Assembly: GCA_937894935.1 (NCBI GenBank)
Contig: CALAYC010000141.1
Span: 1-18,654, forward strand
Direction of reading: 5' to 3'
Length of the DNA: 18,654 nucleotides
Source: an uncultured Verrucomicrobiota bacterium
GTDB lineage: Bacteria > Verrucomicrobiota > Verrucomicrobiia > Limisphaerales > JADLHS01
Positions 6,887-14,227 of this stretch are shown here, piece by piece (position 1 is the stretch's first letter; every line of letters starts with the position of its first letter). A program made the translations under genes and the position numbers. The notes beneath the pieces were generated by a model that was given only the letters and a program-made list of their open reading frames with translations, made no database searches and was not told the origin of the DNA.

Positions 6887-8899
6887 ATGAAGTTCTCCAT
6901 CTCGAAATCCATCACCACGTTACTGGCTGCGGGCGCGGTAATGTTTGGCATCACTCACAGTCCCGCACAGATCACGGTCAAAGTGGATTCCACTTTGCCA
7001 TGGCAGGGATACGTTAACGCCTGGGAAACGAATGGGACAACCTATGCCACCGGGTTCGTTTATCCGCCTGAGGCGGTGCGCGGCGAATTTATTCCCGCGG
7101 AGTCTTCCGGCTGGCCGCTAAACACGCTGTTAATTCTGCGGCCGAATGTCGGTACGTATAATCCGGACGATCCTTTTTGGAACGCACCGGATGGGACGCC
7201 CAATAAAGTGCTGGAGGCAAACTTTTATCGGGATGTGGGAACCGGTTTTGCCGGACAGGAAGTGACCTTTGAAGGTACTGTCACGACGAACAACATTCCT
7301 GAGCCGACCGATGGACCTGCAAGTGGATGGCAAGTGGTAGCCTTCATCAAGGAATTCACCACGAGTTACGGTTTTATCGGGATAACAACCGCGCCGCTGG
7401 TGGAAGGACAGCCGTTCAGTGTTTCACGACCCATTGGCGCAAACAGTGTTTGCCAATATGGATTCTATCTCTTCGGCCCGAACACCGCACCAGATTCAGC
7501 GGCGGCGCTGACCGCCGTGGGCGTGGTGGTTGAAGATGCGGATCCGGCCATCATGACTCAGCCTGTCGGCCAAACGCTGACGACCGGAAACTCAGTCAAT
7601 TTGTCCGTTACTGCCATTGGCGGAAGCGCACTCAGTTACCAATGGAGTCGTCACGGCACAAATCTGGTGGACGGCGGTAATATCTCAGGAGCGAATTCTC
7701 CGACGCTTACCATTGCCAATGCGCAAGTCAGCGATTCCGGTCCATATTTCGTGACGGTCACGGATACCGCCGGTTCAGTGGATTCAATGACGGTGCAGGT
7801 GAACGTGTTGGACATCGTGATTACCACGCCGCCGCAGAGCCAACGGGTGGAACAGGGTTCAACCGTGCAATTATCGGTCGAGGCCACCAGTTCCGGAACA
7901 CTCAACTATCAGTGGAAACGGGTTGTTGGTGAGACCACGAACAATCTGGCCGATGGTCCGGGTATTTCGGGAGCAACCACTGCGACGTTGACGCTCTCCG
8001 ATGTGCAACCGAATCAAACCGGTACCTATGTGGTGACGCTTTCGACCGGTTCGGGTTCGGCCAATGCCAGCGCTTTCCTGAATGTGAAGTCCTACGCGGA
8101 TTTCGCCAACTTTCTCGAGAATCCCGGGTTTGATAGTGACCCGACCGGTGCGGACGAAAGTCCGTGGCAACGGTTCGAGTCCACGGATTCAAGTTTTGGT
8201 GTGTTTCAGGACGTCAATGACACCTACTTCGGGGGTGGCAATGTCAATGTTCACGCGGGCACGCATGTGAGTTATACCACCTTCAATGCGGAATGGTCTG
8301 GCATTTATCAGGACGTTGCGGCGAGTCCCGGGCAGATCTTTGCGGCGGACATGTGGTTCTACAATGCGAGCGGCGATCCGATTCCCGGAGCGGAAGTGAG
8401 CGCGAATAGCGAGAGTTTTCTCGAAGTGCAGTTCCGCAACGGCGGAACGGTGTTGCAGCAATACATCACGCCGTTCATCACGCCAGCGGCGGAGCGTGAC
8501 GTGTGGTTTAATCTGCAAGCCACGAACGCGGGCGGTTTCGGCACGATGCCGCCCACGTCCAATGCAAAATATCTCGTCGCTCCGCCCGGAACGACAACGG
8601 TTCGTTTCCAGGTCACAATGCACGATCTCGGCGGCAGCGTCGGATTGGGTTCGCTCTACTATGACAGTGCCCGGTTGATGTTGAAGATTCCGGTGGAACT
8701 CACGTTTGAGGTTGTCGGTGGCAATGTGAGTCTGTCGTGGAAGACGCAGGGCGCGACGAGCTATCAGGTGCAATACACCGAAGACCTGGGCTCGGGCACA
8801 TGGGAAGATGTCGAAGTGGTCGCTGGCACCGGGCAGGTCGTGACCAAAACCTATCCGACGGCAGGAACACAACGACTTTATCGCGTGTTGACGTTGTGA
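6887..8899 (+). CDS. Secreted modular protein: WxGYxN domain, two Ig-like domains, jelly-roll domain
   Basis: This is a 670-aa exported protein. The signal peptide is residues 1-28 (ending SPAQ). Residues about 30-217 repeat the domain of the preceding PEP-CTERM protein (LPWQGYVNAWE, NKVLEANFYRD, AGQEVTFEGTV, VAFIKEF). Two Ig-like domains follow at about 219-308 and 309-400, each with the YQW core Trp; the first ends VSDSGPYFVTV and the second QPNQTGTYVVTL. A jelly-roll, carbohydrate-binding-like region spans about 404-598 (NPGFDSD, WSGIYQDVAASPGQ, GSLYYDSARL). A fibronectin-like C-terminal module (601-670, WKTQGATSYQVQYTEDL...RLYRVL) is common in Verrucomicrobia secreted proteins. It has no PEP-CTERM and no catalytic motif that I recognise. 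The architecture suggests an adhesive or polysaccharide-binding surface protein; the ligand is unknown. Confidence 0.85.
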   Translation: MKFSISKSITTLLAAGAVMFGITHSPAQITVKVDSTLPWQGYVNAWETNGTTYATGFVYPPEAVRGEFIPAESSGWPLNTLLILRPNVGTYNPDDPFWNAPDGTPNKVLEANFYRDVGTGFAGQEVTFEGTVTTNNIPEPTDGPASGWQVVAFIKEFTTSYGFIGITTAPLVEGQPFSVSRPIGANSVCQYGFYLFGPNTAPDSAAALTAVGVVVEDADPAIMTQPVGQTLTTGNSVNLSVTAIGGSALSYQWSRHGTNLVDGGNISGANSPTLTIANAQVSDSGPYFVTVTDTAGSVDSMTVQVNVLDIVITTPPQSQRVEQGSTVQLSVEATSSGTLNYQWKRVVGETTNNLADGPGISGATTATLTLSDVQPNQTGTYVVTLSTGSGSANASAFLNVKSYADFANFLENPGFDSDPTGADESPWQRFESTDSSFGVFQDVNDTYFGGGNVNVHAGTHVSYTTFNAEWSGIYQDVAASPGQIFAADMWFYNASGDPIPGAEVSANSESFLEVQFRNGGTVLQQYITPFITPAAERDVWFNLQATNAGGFGTMPPTSNAKYLVAPPGTTTVRFQVTMHDLGGSVGLGSLYYDSARLMLKIPVELTFEVVGGNVSLSWKTQGATSYQVQYTEDLGSGTWEDVEVVAGTGQVVTKTYPTAGTQRLYRVLTL

Positions 8900-8916
8900 T
8901 GGGCTGAAAGATTGAA

Positions 8917-8955
8917 CCTCCCTCGGAATGGGTGTCAGGGCAGTTCCGAGGGAGG
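8917..8955 (+). terminator. Strong hairpin after the modular protein gene
   Basis: A perfect 12-bp inverted repeat, CCTCCCTCGGAA (8917-8928) and TTCCGAGGGAGG (8944-8955), with a 15-nt loop begins 17 bp after the stop codon. It has no following T-run, so it may be an attenuating or mRNA-stabilising hairpin rather than a classic intrinsic terminator. An ATG at 8928 lies in the loop boundary in frame with the next gene but is an unlikely start for that reason. Confidence 0.55.
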
Positions 8956-8978
8956 CGAATAAACACACGAAAGCGAGA

Positions 8979-9821
8979 ATGAAAATGGGGAGGATGATGT
9001 TGAACCGGAAATATAACGGTCGAGTTTCTCGAATGGATCGTTCGTCTCGTCGCGGTTTCACGTTGATTGAACTGCTCGTGGTAATTGCCATCATCGCCAT
9101 TCTGGCCGCGATGCTGTTGCCGGCGTTAAGCAAAGCGAAGACGAAAGCGCACGGGATCAGTTGCATCAACAACTTGAGACAATTGCAGTTGGGTTGGACA
9201 TTATTCTCTCAGGACAATGAAGATCGCATTGTTCCGACGGGCGGAATGGCGATGTTGATTGTGAATCCGTTGGATCCGCGCGCGGAGCCGGGTGGCAGCC
9301 ACGCCAATTGGGTGTTGGGCGAAGTGCAATACACCGACCCGGAATTAATCAAACGCGGTTTGCTTTATCAGTACATCAACAATCTCGCGGTCTATAAATG
9401 TCCGGCGGATCGGAAGATTGCACCGGACGAAAAACCAACCACACGGAGTATGTCCATGAACGCGTGGATGAATCCGCTTTCGGATGAAGGCCTTCTTGAT
9501 GTCAATGCGTATGTGGTGTTTCGAAAGCAGAGTCAGATTCTTCGTCCGGTCGATACCTGGGTCACGATTGATGAGAATCCCGAGAGCATTAACGACGGTT
9601 GGTTTGTGGTTCGTCCAGTCGGTTCGGTCTGGTACGACTACGCTGCCACATATCACAATCGCGCCGGTGGGTTATCTTTTGCTGATGGCCATTCGGAAAT
9701 TCGGAAATGGACCGACAAAAATATCCTGACGCCGCCTACGCCAATTGATCGAGTCCGGATTGATCCCAATTCAAAAGATTACACCTGGCTCGCTGAGCGT
9801 ACGACTATCAAGAAAAATTGA
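8979..9821 (+). CDS. Prepilin-type pseudopilin with H-X9-DG motif (first copy)
   Basis: From the ATG at 8979 this is about 280 aa. A basic leader ends in RRG, followed by FTLIELLVVIAIIAILAAML, the classic prepilin peptidase site (cut after G, F at +1) and N-terminal pilin helix. The C-terminal part has H-N-RAGGLSFA-DG-H, an exact H-X9-DG motif, followed by IRKW. The protein belongs to the large group of H-X9-DG pseudopilin-like proteins expanded in Verrucomicrobia, Planctomycetes and Lentisphaerae. It is probably membrane-anchored with the C-terminal domain outside; its task is not known. Start choice is uncertain: ATGs at 8979, 8985, 8994, 8997 and 9033 are all in frame before the leader, and a GGGGAGG at 8987-8993 would favour a start near 8997-9000. 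Confidence 0.88.
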   Translation: MKMGRMMLNRKYNGRVSRMDRSSRRGFTLIELLVVIAIIAILAAMLLPALSKAKTKAHGISCINNLRQLQLGWTLFSQDNEDRIVPTGGMAMLIVNPLDPRAEPGGSHANWVLGEVQYTDPELIKRGLLYQYINNLAVYKCPADRKIAPDEKPTTRSMSMNAWMNPLSDEGLLDVNAYVVFRKQSQILRPVDTWVTIDENPESINDGWFVVRPVGSVWYDYAATYHNRAGGLSFADGHSEIRKWTDKNILTPPTPIDRVRIDPNSKDYTWLAERTTIKKN

Positions 9822-9848
9822 AGCGCGATTAATTCGCAATTTCGCGTT

Positions 9849-9853
9849 GGAGG
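9849..9853 (+). promoter_or_regulatory. Shine-Dalgarno GGAGG that fixes a TTG start
   Basis: GGAGG ends 4 nt before TTG at 9858. No ATG lies in frame upstream of the prepilin helix, so this site supports TTG as the start of the second pseudopilin. It stands out because most genes in this window lack a clear Shine-Dalgarno sequence. Confidence 0.6.
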
Positions 9854-9857
9854 TATT

Positions 9858-10652
9858 TTGAAATATAAAACCACATCCGCCGTCGCTGGTCCGGTGCGAC
9901 GAAATTCGATTGCGGTGGCAAGAGGATTCACGCTCATCGAACTTCTTGTGGTCATTGCCATCATTGCGATTCTGGCAGCGATGTTGTTGCCGGCGTTGAG
10001 TCGCGCGAAGGTGAAAGCCAAAACCACGTTGTGCCTGAGCAACAACAAACAGATCGGTCTCGGGTTCATGATGTATGCGAATGACCACCGCGATTCTCTT
10101 CCGCCGTTAAACACCGGCACGTGGCCGGGCGTCACTTCGATGTGGTGGTTCAAAATTCTTGATGAGGGTAAATATCTGACCAGCAGCAGCACTTCCAACA
10201 ACGTCTGGCGTTGTTCGGAAGTGAAAGACGCGGACATCGACCCGGGTATGGTGGCGTATTTTCAATCGCCATGCGAAGGCTACGGTCCATCGGAAGGGAA
10301 CTCGATTACCGAAGGGGTCATTCGTTACGCGAAAAATGCTGATGGTTCGGAACTGGGCAGCCGCAAGCTCACGCAGATTAATCGTGCGAGTCAGATCTGG
10401 CTCGTTGGTGACGTTGGCGCGCCCAAAGTCATCACGCGATTCGACGATATTCCGACGAGTGGTTATTGGACGGAGATTACGACGAAACAACCTGATCCGG
10501 TTCGCGGTTGGAATGTTGCGCCGTATAAACAACCCGCCGCCCGCCATTCCCGACGCGTCGTGGTTTCATTTTGCGACGGTCACGTCGAGGTGTGGAAATG
10601 GGCCGATTTACGCGCCAATCGCGGTGATATCTTCGCAATCGATTCTCTTTAA
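9858..10652 (+). CDS. Prepilin-type pseudopilin with H-X9-DG motif (second copy, TTG start)
   Basis: This is a 264-aa paralogue of the preceding gene, 36 bp downstream. A basic N-terminus ends in ARG before FTLIELLVVIAIIAILAAML, the prepilin peptidase site and pilin helix. The C-terminus carries H-SRRVVVSFC-DG-H, again an exact H-X9-DG, followed by VEVWKW. The middle (about residues 60-230) is predicted extracytoplasmic and differs from its neighbour. The first in-frame ATG is inside the pilin helix, so translation must begin at the TTG at 9858, which has GGAGG 4 nt upstream. The end lies 16 bp before the GH3 gene, suggesting co-transcription. A role in presenting or exporting polysaccharide-active proteins is only a guess from context. 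Confidence 0.9.
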   Translation: MKYKTTSAVAGPVRRNSIAVARGFTLIELLVVIAIIAILAAMLLPALSRAKVKAKTTLCLSNNKQIGLGFMMYANDHRDSLPPLNTGTWPGVTSMWWFKILDEGKYLTSSSTSNNVWRCSEVKDADIDPGMVAYFQSPCEGYGPSEGNSITEGVIRYAKNADGSELGSRKLTQINRASQIWLVGDVGAPKVITRFDDIPTSGYWTEITTKQPDPVRGWNVAPYKQPAARHSRRVVVSFCDGHVEVWKWADLRANRGDIFAIDSL

Positions 10653-10668
10653 TTCTGCTGTCTGATTT

Positions 10669-12567
10669 ATGAAAAGTGTTCCGCTTCACTCGTCTCGCTC
10701 ACTCGCCGAAATGCATTCTCATTCGCTCCGACGAAAATTCATTCAACTCGTCAGCATCGTTTCAGGCGTGGTTTGGGGCATGCAACTCACGGCGGGTCCC
10801 AACGACGAAAAAGTTGAAGCGCTGCTCAAGCAGATGACGCTGGCGGAAAAAATCGGTCAGATGACGCAGGTGGACACTGCGGCATTGAAAGACAAATCGC
10901 ACATTCAGAAATTCGCATTAGGCTCAGTGTTAAGTGGCGGTGGTTCAGATCCGAAAGAAAACACACCGCAAGGGTGGTTGGAGTTGGCGCAGGAATGTCA
11001 ATCGTGGGCGGCTAAAACGCGGCTTAAGATTCCGCTGCTTTACGGCGTGGACGCGGTGCACGGTCACAACAACGTACTCGGCGCGGTAATTTTTCCGCAC
11101 AACATCGGTCTCGGTGCGACGCGTAACGCGAGATTGGTGGAACAGGCGGCGCGAATCACCGCGAAGGAGATGGCCGGCACGGGAATCAATTGGGCCTTTG
11201 CACCATGCGTGGCGGTAGCTCGGGACGCGCGTTGGGGGCGCACGTATGAGAGTTTTTCGGATTCACCGCGTGTCGCAGGAATTCTCGGCGGTGCGGCGGT
11301 GCGGGGTCTTCAAGGACACAATTATTCGCAACAACCGGCCGTGCTCGCGTGTGTGAAACATTTCGTCGGCGACGGCGGTACGCGCGATGGTGTGGATCAG
11401 GGCGATGCGATTATGGATGAAGTGGAATTGCGACGGGTGCATCTGACGCCGTACTTTCCAGGCCTCAAAGAAGGCGCGGGTTCGGTCATGGCTTCATTCA
11501 ACAGTTGGAACGGCCAGAAGCTGCATGGACACAAATATCTGCTGACTGACGTGCTCAAAGGCGAAATGGGTTTCAAAGGTTTCGTGGTTTCCGATTGGGC
11601 GGGCATTGACCAATTGCCGCATGACTACAAAGGCAACATCGCCGCAAGTATCAATGCCGGTCTCGACATGGCGATGGTGCCGAACGGGCCGGGGCAGGCG
11701 AACAATTACCTCGAGTTTATCACTAAGCTGACGGATCTGGTGAACGAAGGCGTTGTGCCCATGACGCGCATTGACGATGCCGTGCGCCGGATTCTGCGCG
11801 TGAAATTTGAAATGGGCTTGTTTGACGCGAAGCCGGTTGATCCGGCGTTGACCGCCGCGATTGGCTCAGCGGAACACCGCGCCGTCGCGCGCGAATGCGT
11901 ACGGGAATCGTTGGTCTTGCTGAAGAATGAACGTGCTGCGTTGCCCATCGCCAAAAACCTGAAGCGCATTCATGTGGTCGGCAAAGCTGCGAACGATCTC
12001 GGAATTCAATGCGGTGGATGGACCATCAGTTGGCAGGGTGAAACCGGGAAAGTTACTTCGGGCGGAACGACGATTCTTGAAGCGATTAAGCAATCGGTGG
12101 ATTCGGAAACGAAAGTTTCGTATGCCGAGAAAGGCGCGGGTGGCGAAGGCGCGGATGTGGTGATTGCGGTGATTGGCGAACTGCCGTATGCGGAGATGAA
12201 AGGAGATCGCAAAGACCTCAAGTTGGCGGCGGAGGACGCCATACTGATAAAGAAAGCGAAATCAATCGGCGCGCCGGTGATTACCGTGGTGTTGTCGGGA
12301 CGACCGCTGATTTTGGGCGAAGCATTTGACGCGAGTGATGCCGTTGTCGCCGCGTGGTTGCCGGGCACGGAAGGGTTGGGCGTGACGGATGTTTTATTCG
12401 GCGATTTCAAACCGACGGGTAAATTGCCACGCGCCTGGCCGAAAGATGAAGCGATCTCGACTGGTCCTGCAGGAGCAACTCCATCCACGTTTCCATTCGG
12501 CTTCGGGCTCAGTTACGAAAGCAGCGCTAAAGAGGCGGCTGTGAAAACGGCTTCGGCTCGGCGCTGA
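10669..12567 (+). CDS. GH3 family beta-glucosidase / exo-beta-glucanase
   Basis: This is a 632-aa secreted exo-acting enzyme that would release glucose from beta-glucan or cello-oligosaccharide ends. The N-terminal (alpha/beta)8 domain spans about 45-390, with LLYGVDAVHGHNN at 123-135, KHFVGDGGT at 230-238 and GFVVSDWAGID at 304-314; Asp309 is the family nucleophile. The C-terminal alpha/beta sandwich spans about 410-615, with VIGELPYAEMKGD at 501-513. Glu504 matches the acid/base of barley exoglucanase ExoI-type enzymes (GExPYxE-KGD). The length fits the two-domain class without a fibronectin domain. The N-terminus has LRRKFIQL followed by a hydrophobic stretch, resembling a Tat signal. No Shine-Dalgarno precedes the ATG at 10669; an internal ATG at 10711 is an alternative. 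It lies 16 bp after the pseudopilin and upstream of a sugar transporter. Confidence 0.93.
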   Translation: MKSVPLHSSRSLAEMHSHSLRRKFIQLVSIVSGVVWGMQLTAGPNDEKVEALLKQMTLAEKIGQMTQVDTAALKDKSHIQKFALGSVLSGGGSDPKENTPQGWLELAQECQSWAAKTRLKIPLLYGVDAVHGHNNVLGAVIFPHNIGLGATRNARLVEQAARITAKEMAGTGINWAFAPCVAVARDARWGRTYESFSDSPRVAGILGGAAVRGLQGHNYSQQPAVLACVKHFVGDGGTRDGVDQGDAIMDEVELRRVHLTPYFPGLKEGAGSVMASFNSWNGQKLHGHKYLLTDVLKGEMGFKGFVVSDWAGIDQLPHDYKGNIAASINAGLDMAMVPNGPGQANNYLEFITKLTDLVNEGVVPMTRIDDAVRRILRVKFEMGLFDAKPVDPALTAAIGSAEHRAVARECVRESLVLLKNERAALPIAKNLKRIHVVGKAANDLGIQCGGWTISWQGETGKVTSGGTTILEAIKQSVDSETKVSYAEKGAGGEGADVVIAVIGELPYAEMKGDRKDLKLAAEDAILIKKAKSIGAPVITVVLSGRPLILGEAFDASDAVVAAWLPGTEGLGVTDVLFGDFKPTGKLPRAWPKDEAISTGPAGATPSTFPFGFGLSYESSAKEAAVKTASARR

Positions 12568-12644
12568 TTGATAGCGCTTAAAACGGGGTGATTGGATTCA
12601 AGCGCACCGCACAAAGATGCGGCTCGATATGGGCGGGATTCCAC

Positions 12645-12691
12645 TTGCGCGATTGGCGCAACTTCAAGGCATGATGGCGTGATTCCATCAT
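12645..12691 (+). promoter_or_regulatory. Two hairpins before and over the transporter start codon
   Basis: In the 122-bp gap after the GH3 gene, TTGCGC (12645-12650)/GCGCAA (12656-12661) forms a 6-bp inverted repeat with a 5-nt loop. ATGATGG (12671-12677)/CCATCAT (12685-12691) forms a 7-bp stem whose right arm covers the first two bases of the transporter ATG at 12690. They may act as an operator, or as RNA structure that hides the start codon. No Shine-Dalgarno is visible. Both arms are short, so chance is possible. Confidence 0.3.
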
Positions 12692-14024
12692 GCGAACCAA
12701 ACCACGTCTTTCCTTCTGGCAAATCTGGAACCTGAGTTTCGGATTCTTCGGCATTCAATTCGGCTGGGGACTACAGATGGCGAACATGAGCGCCATCTAT
12801 CAATACCTTGGCGCGGAGGAACAGGACATTGCGTTTCTCTGGCTCGCTGCACCGTTGACCGGCCTGATCGTGCAACCGCTGATCGGCTATTTCAGCGATC
12901 GCACGTGGGGACGACTCGGACGACGGCGACCGTATTTTCTGGTTGGCGCAATTCTCAGTTCCATCGCGTTGATTGCGATGCCGAATTCGGGCGCGGTGTG
13001 GATGGCGGCGGGATTGTTGTGGATTCTGGATGCAAGCGTGAACGTCACGATGGAGCCGTTTCGCGCGTTCGTCGGCGATATGTTGCCGAAGGAACAACAC
13101 AAAAGCGGGTTTGCGATGCAAAGTCTGTTAATCGGACTTGGCGCAGTGTTGTCGTCCGCGCTGCCATACATTCTGACAAACTGGTTTGGTGTCACGGATG
13201 AGGCTGGCACAGGACGGATTCCGCACGCGGTACAACTGGCGTTTTACATCGGCGCGTTCATCTTCTTTATCGCCGTGCTCTACACGGTTCTCACGACGAA
13301 GGAATATCCGCCCGATGATCCGGTGGCGTTTGCGAAGATGAAAGCGGAATCGGCGGGCGTCGGTCGGGCGTTCACCGAAATCTTTCGTGGCATTGGCGCG
13401 ATGCCCAGGACGATGAAGCAACTTGCAATCGTGCAATTCTTCACCTGGTTCGCGTTGTTTTGCATGTGGATTTATTTCGTGCCGGCCGTGGCGACAAAAA
13501 TCTTCGGAGGCGAACCAGGGTCATCAGAATTTCAGCGCGGCACAGAATGGGGCGGCGTCTGTTTCTCCGTTTACAACGGCACGGCTTTTGTCTTCGCATT
13601 TGCGCTGCTCGCATTGGTGAATCGCTTTTCTGCGCGGGCCATTCATAGCGTCTGCCTGATGGCGGGCGGGGTGGGACTCGTGTTAGCGACGTTTGTGTTG
13701 GAGCCGAAAGTGTTGCTTGTATCGATGGTGCTGGTGGGCGTCGCGTGGGCGAGCATTCTTTCGATGCCTTATGCCATGCTGGCCAATTCGATTCCCGCGG
13801 AACGAATGGGCTTCTACATGGGCGTGTTCAATTTCTTCATCGTCATTCCGCAAATTCTCGCGTCGCTCGGCTTAGGATTGGTGATGAAACATCTGCTCGG
13901 TGCGAATCCAATGAACGCGGTCCTGCTCGGCGGTGGAACGATGCTGCTGGCGGGATTCTGTGTGAGCTTGGTGTCAAAAGAAGTGGACGAGTTCGGTACC
14001 GCAAGGGCAGGGGAGAATCAGTGA
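12690..14024 (+). CDS. MFS sugar transporter, GPH/SLC45-like
   Basis: This is a 444-aa integral membrane protein with about 12 hydrophobic segments. The loop after the second segment reads GYFSDRTWGRLGRRRP (66-81), the MFS motif A in the form typical of the glycoside-pentoside-hexuronide and SLC45/sucrose-type transporters (D70, R71, R78-R80). The start FWQIWNLSFGFFGIQFGWGLQ is also typical of the SLC45-like bacterial group. It would import a sugar or small glycoside with a cation across the inner membrane; placement just after the GH3 glucosidase suggests a glucoside or glucose product as substrate (inference). An in-frame stop at 12672-12674 excludes much longer N-termini, so the ATG at 12690 is well supported. 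It ends 203 bp before the convergent esterase gene. Confidence 0.9.
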   Translation: MRTKPRLSFWQIWNLSFGFFGIQFGWGLQMANMSAIYQYLGAEEQDIAFLWLAAPLTGLIVQPLIGYFSDRTWGRLGRRRPYFLVGAILSSIALIAMPNSGAVWMAAGLLWILDASVNVTMEPFRAFVGDMLPKEQHKSGFAMQSLLIGLGAVLSSALPYILTNWFGVTDEAGTGRIPHAVQLAFYIGAFIFFIAVLYTVLTTKEYPPDDPVAFAKMKAESAGVGRAFTEIFRGIGAMPRTMKQLAIVQFFTWFALFCMWIYFVPAVATKIFGGEPGSSEFQRGTEWGGVCFSVYNGTAFVFAFALLALVNRFSARAIHSVCLMAGGVGLVLATFVLEPKVLLVSMVLVGVAWASILSMPYAMLANSIPAERMGFYMGVFNFFIVIPQILASLGLGLVMKHLLGANPMNAVLLGGGTMLLAGFCVSLVSKEVDEFGTARAGENQ

Positions 14025-14057
14025 GGTTTTCGGGCTTCTGTTGGTAGGGCGCGCGCG

Positions 14058-14070
14058 GAGTGGCGCACTC
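14058..14070 (+). terminator. Short hairpin after the transporter gene
   Basis: GAGTG-GCG-CACTC is a perfect 5-bp stem with a 3-nt loop, 33 bp after the transporter stop. There is no T-run, so a termination role is tentative. It lies in a GC-rich stretch of alternating GCGC. Confidence 0.25.
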
Positions 14071-14101
14071 TATCTGTTGCGAAAACCTTTCATCGCAGGC
14101 T

Positions 14102-14173
14102 GTAGCCGCCGAGGTAACGTGGCGGACTTGCTGGAAGATTCGACGATATCCGCCTTCTCACGTCGGCGGCTAC
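14102..14173. repeat. Long imperfect inverted repeat in the convergent intergenic region
   Basis: The left arm at 14102-14126 begins GTAGCCGCCGA and ends GGCGGA. The right arm at 14149-14173 is its reverse complement over the outer 11 bp and inner 6 bp, with an 8-bp variable middle. The loop is 22 nt. It lies between two converging genes (transporter and esterase) and could serve as a two-way terminator. The GTAGCCGCCGA...TCGGCGGCTAC outer ends resemble a repeat family that I recall as frequent in Verrucomicrobia intergenic DNA. Together with the hairpin at 14058, this is all that I see in the 203-bp gap. Confidence 0.6.
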
Positions 14174-14227
14174 GAATCTGAAAATGCCTCGAGAAACGAA
14201 GAAACGTTCCGCTGGAAGAGTCCGGGT

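Noticed and set aside
8189..9172. Open frame of 327 codons on the minus strand
   Set aside because: It runs antisense across the end of the modular protein, the hairpin and the pilin leader of the next gene. The sense-strand features there are unambiguous.
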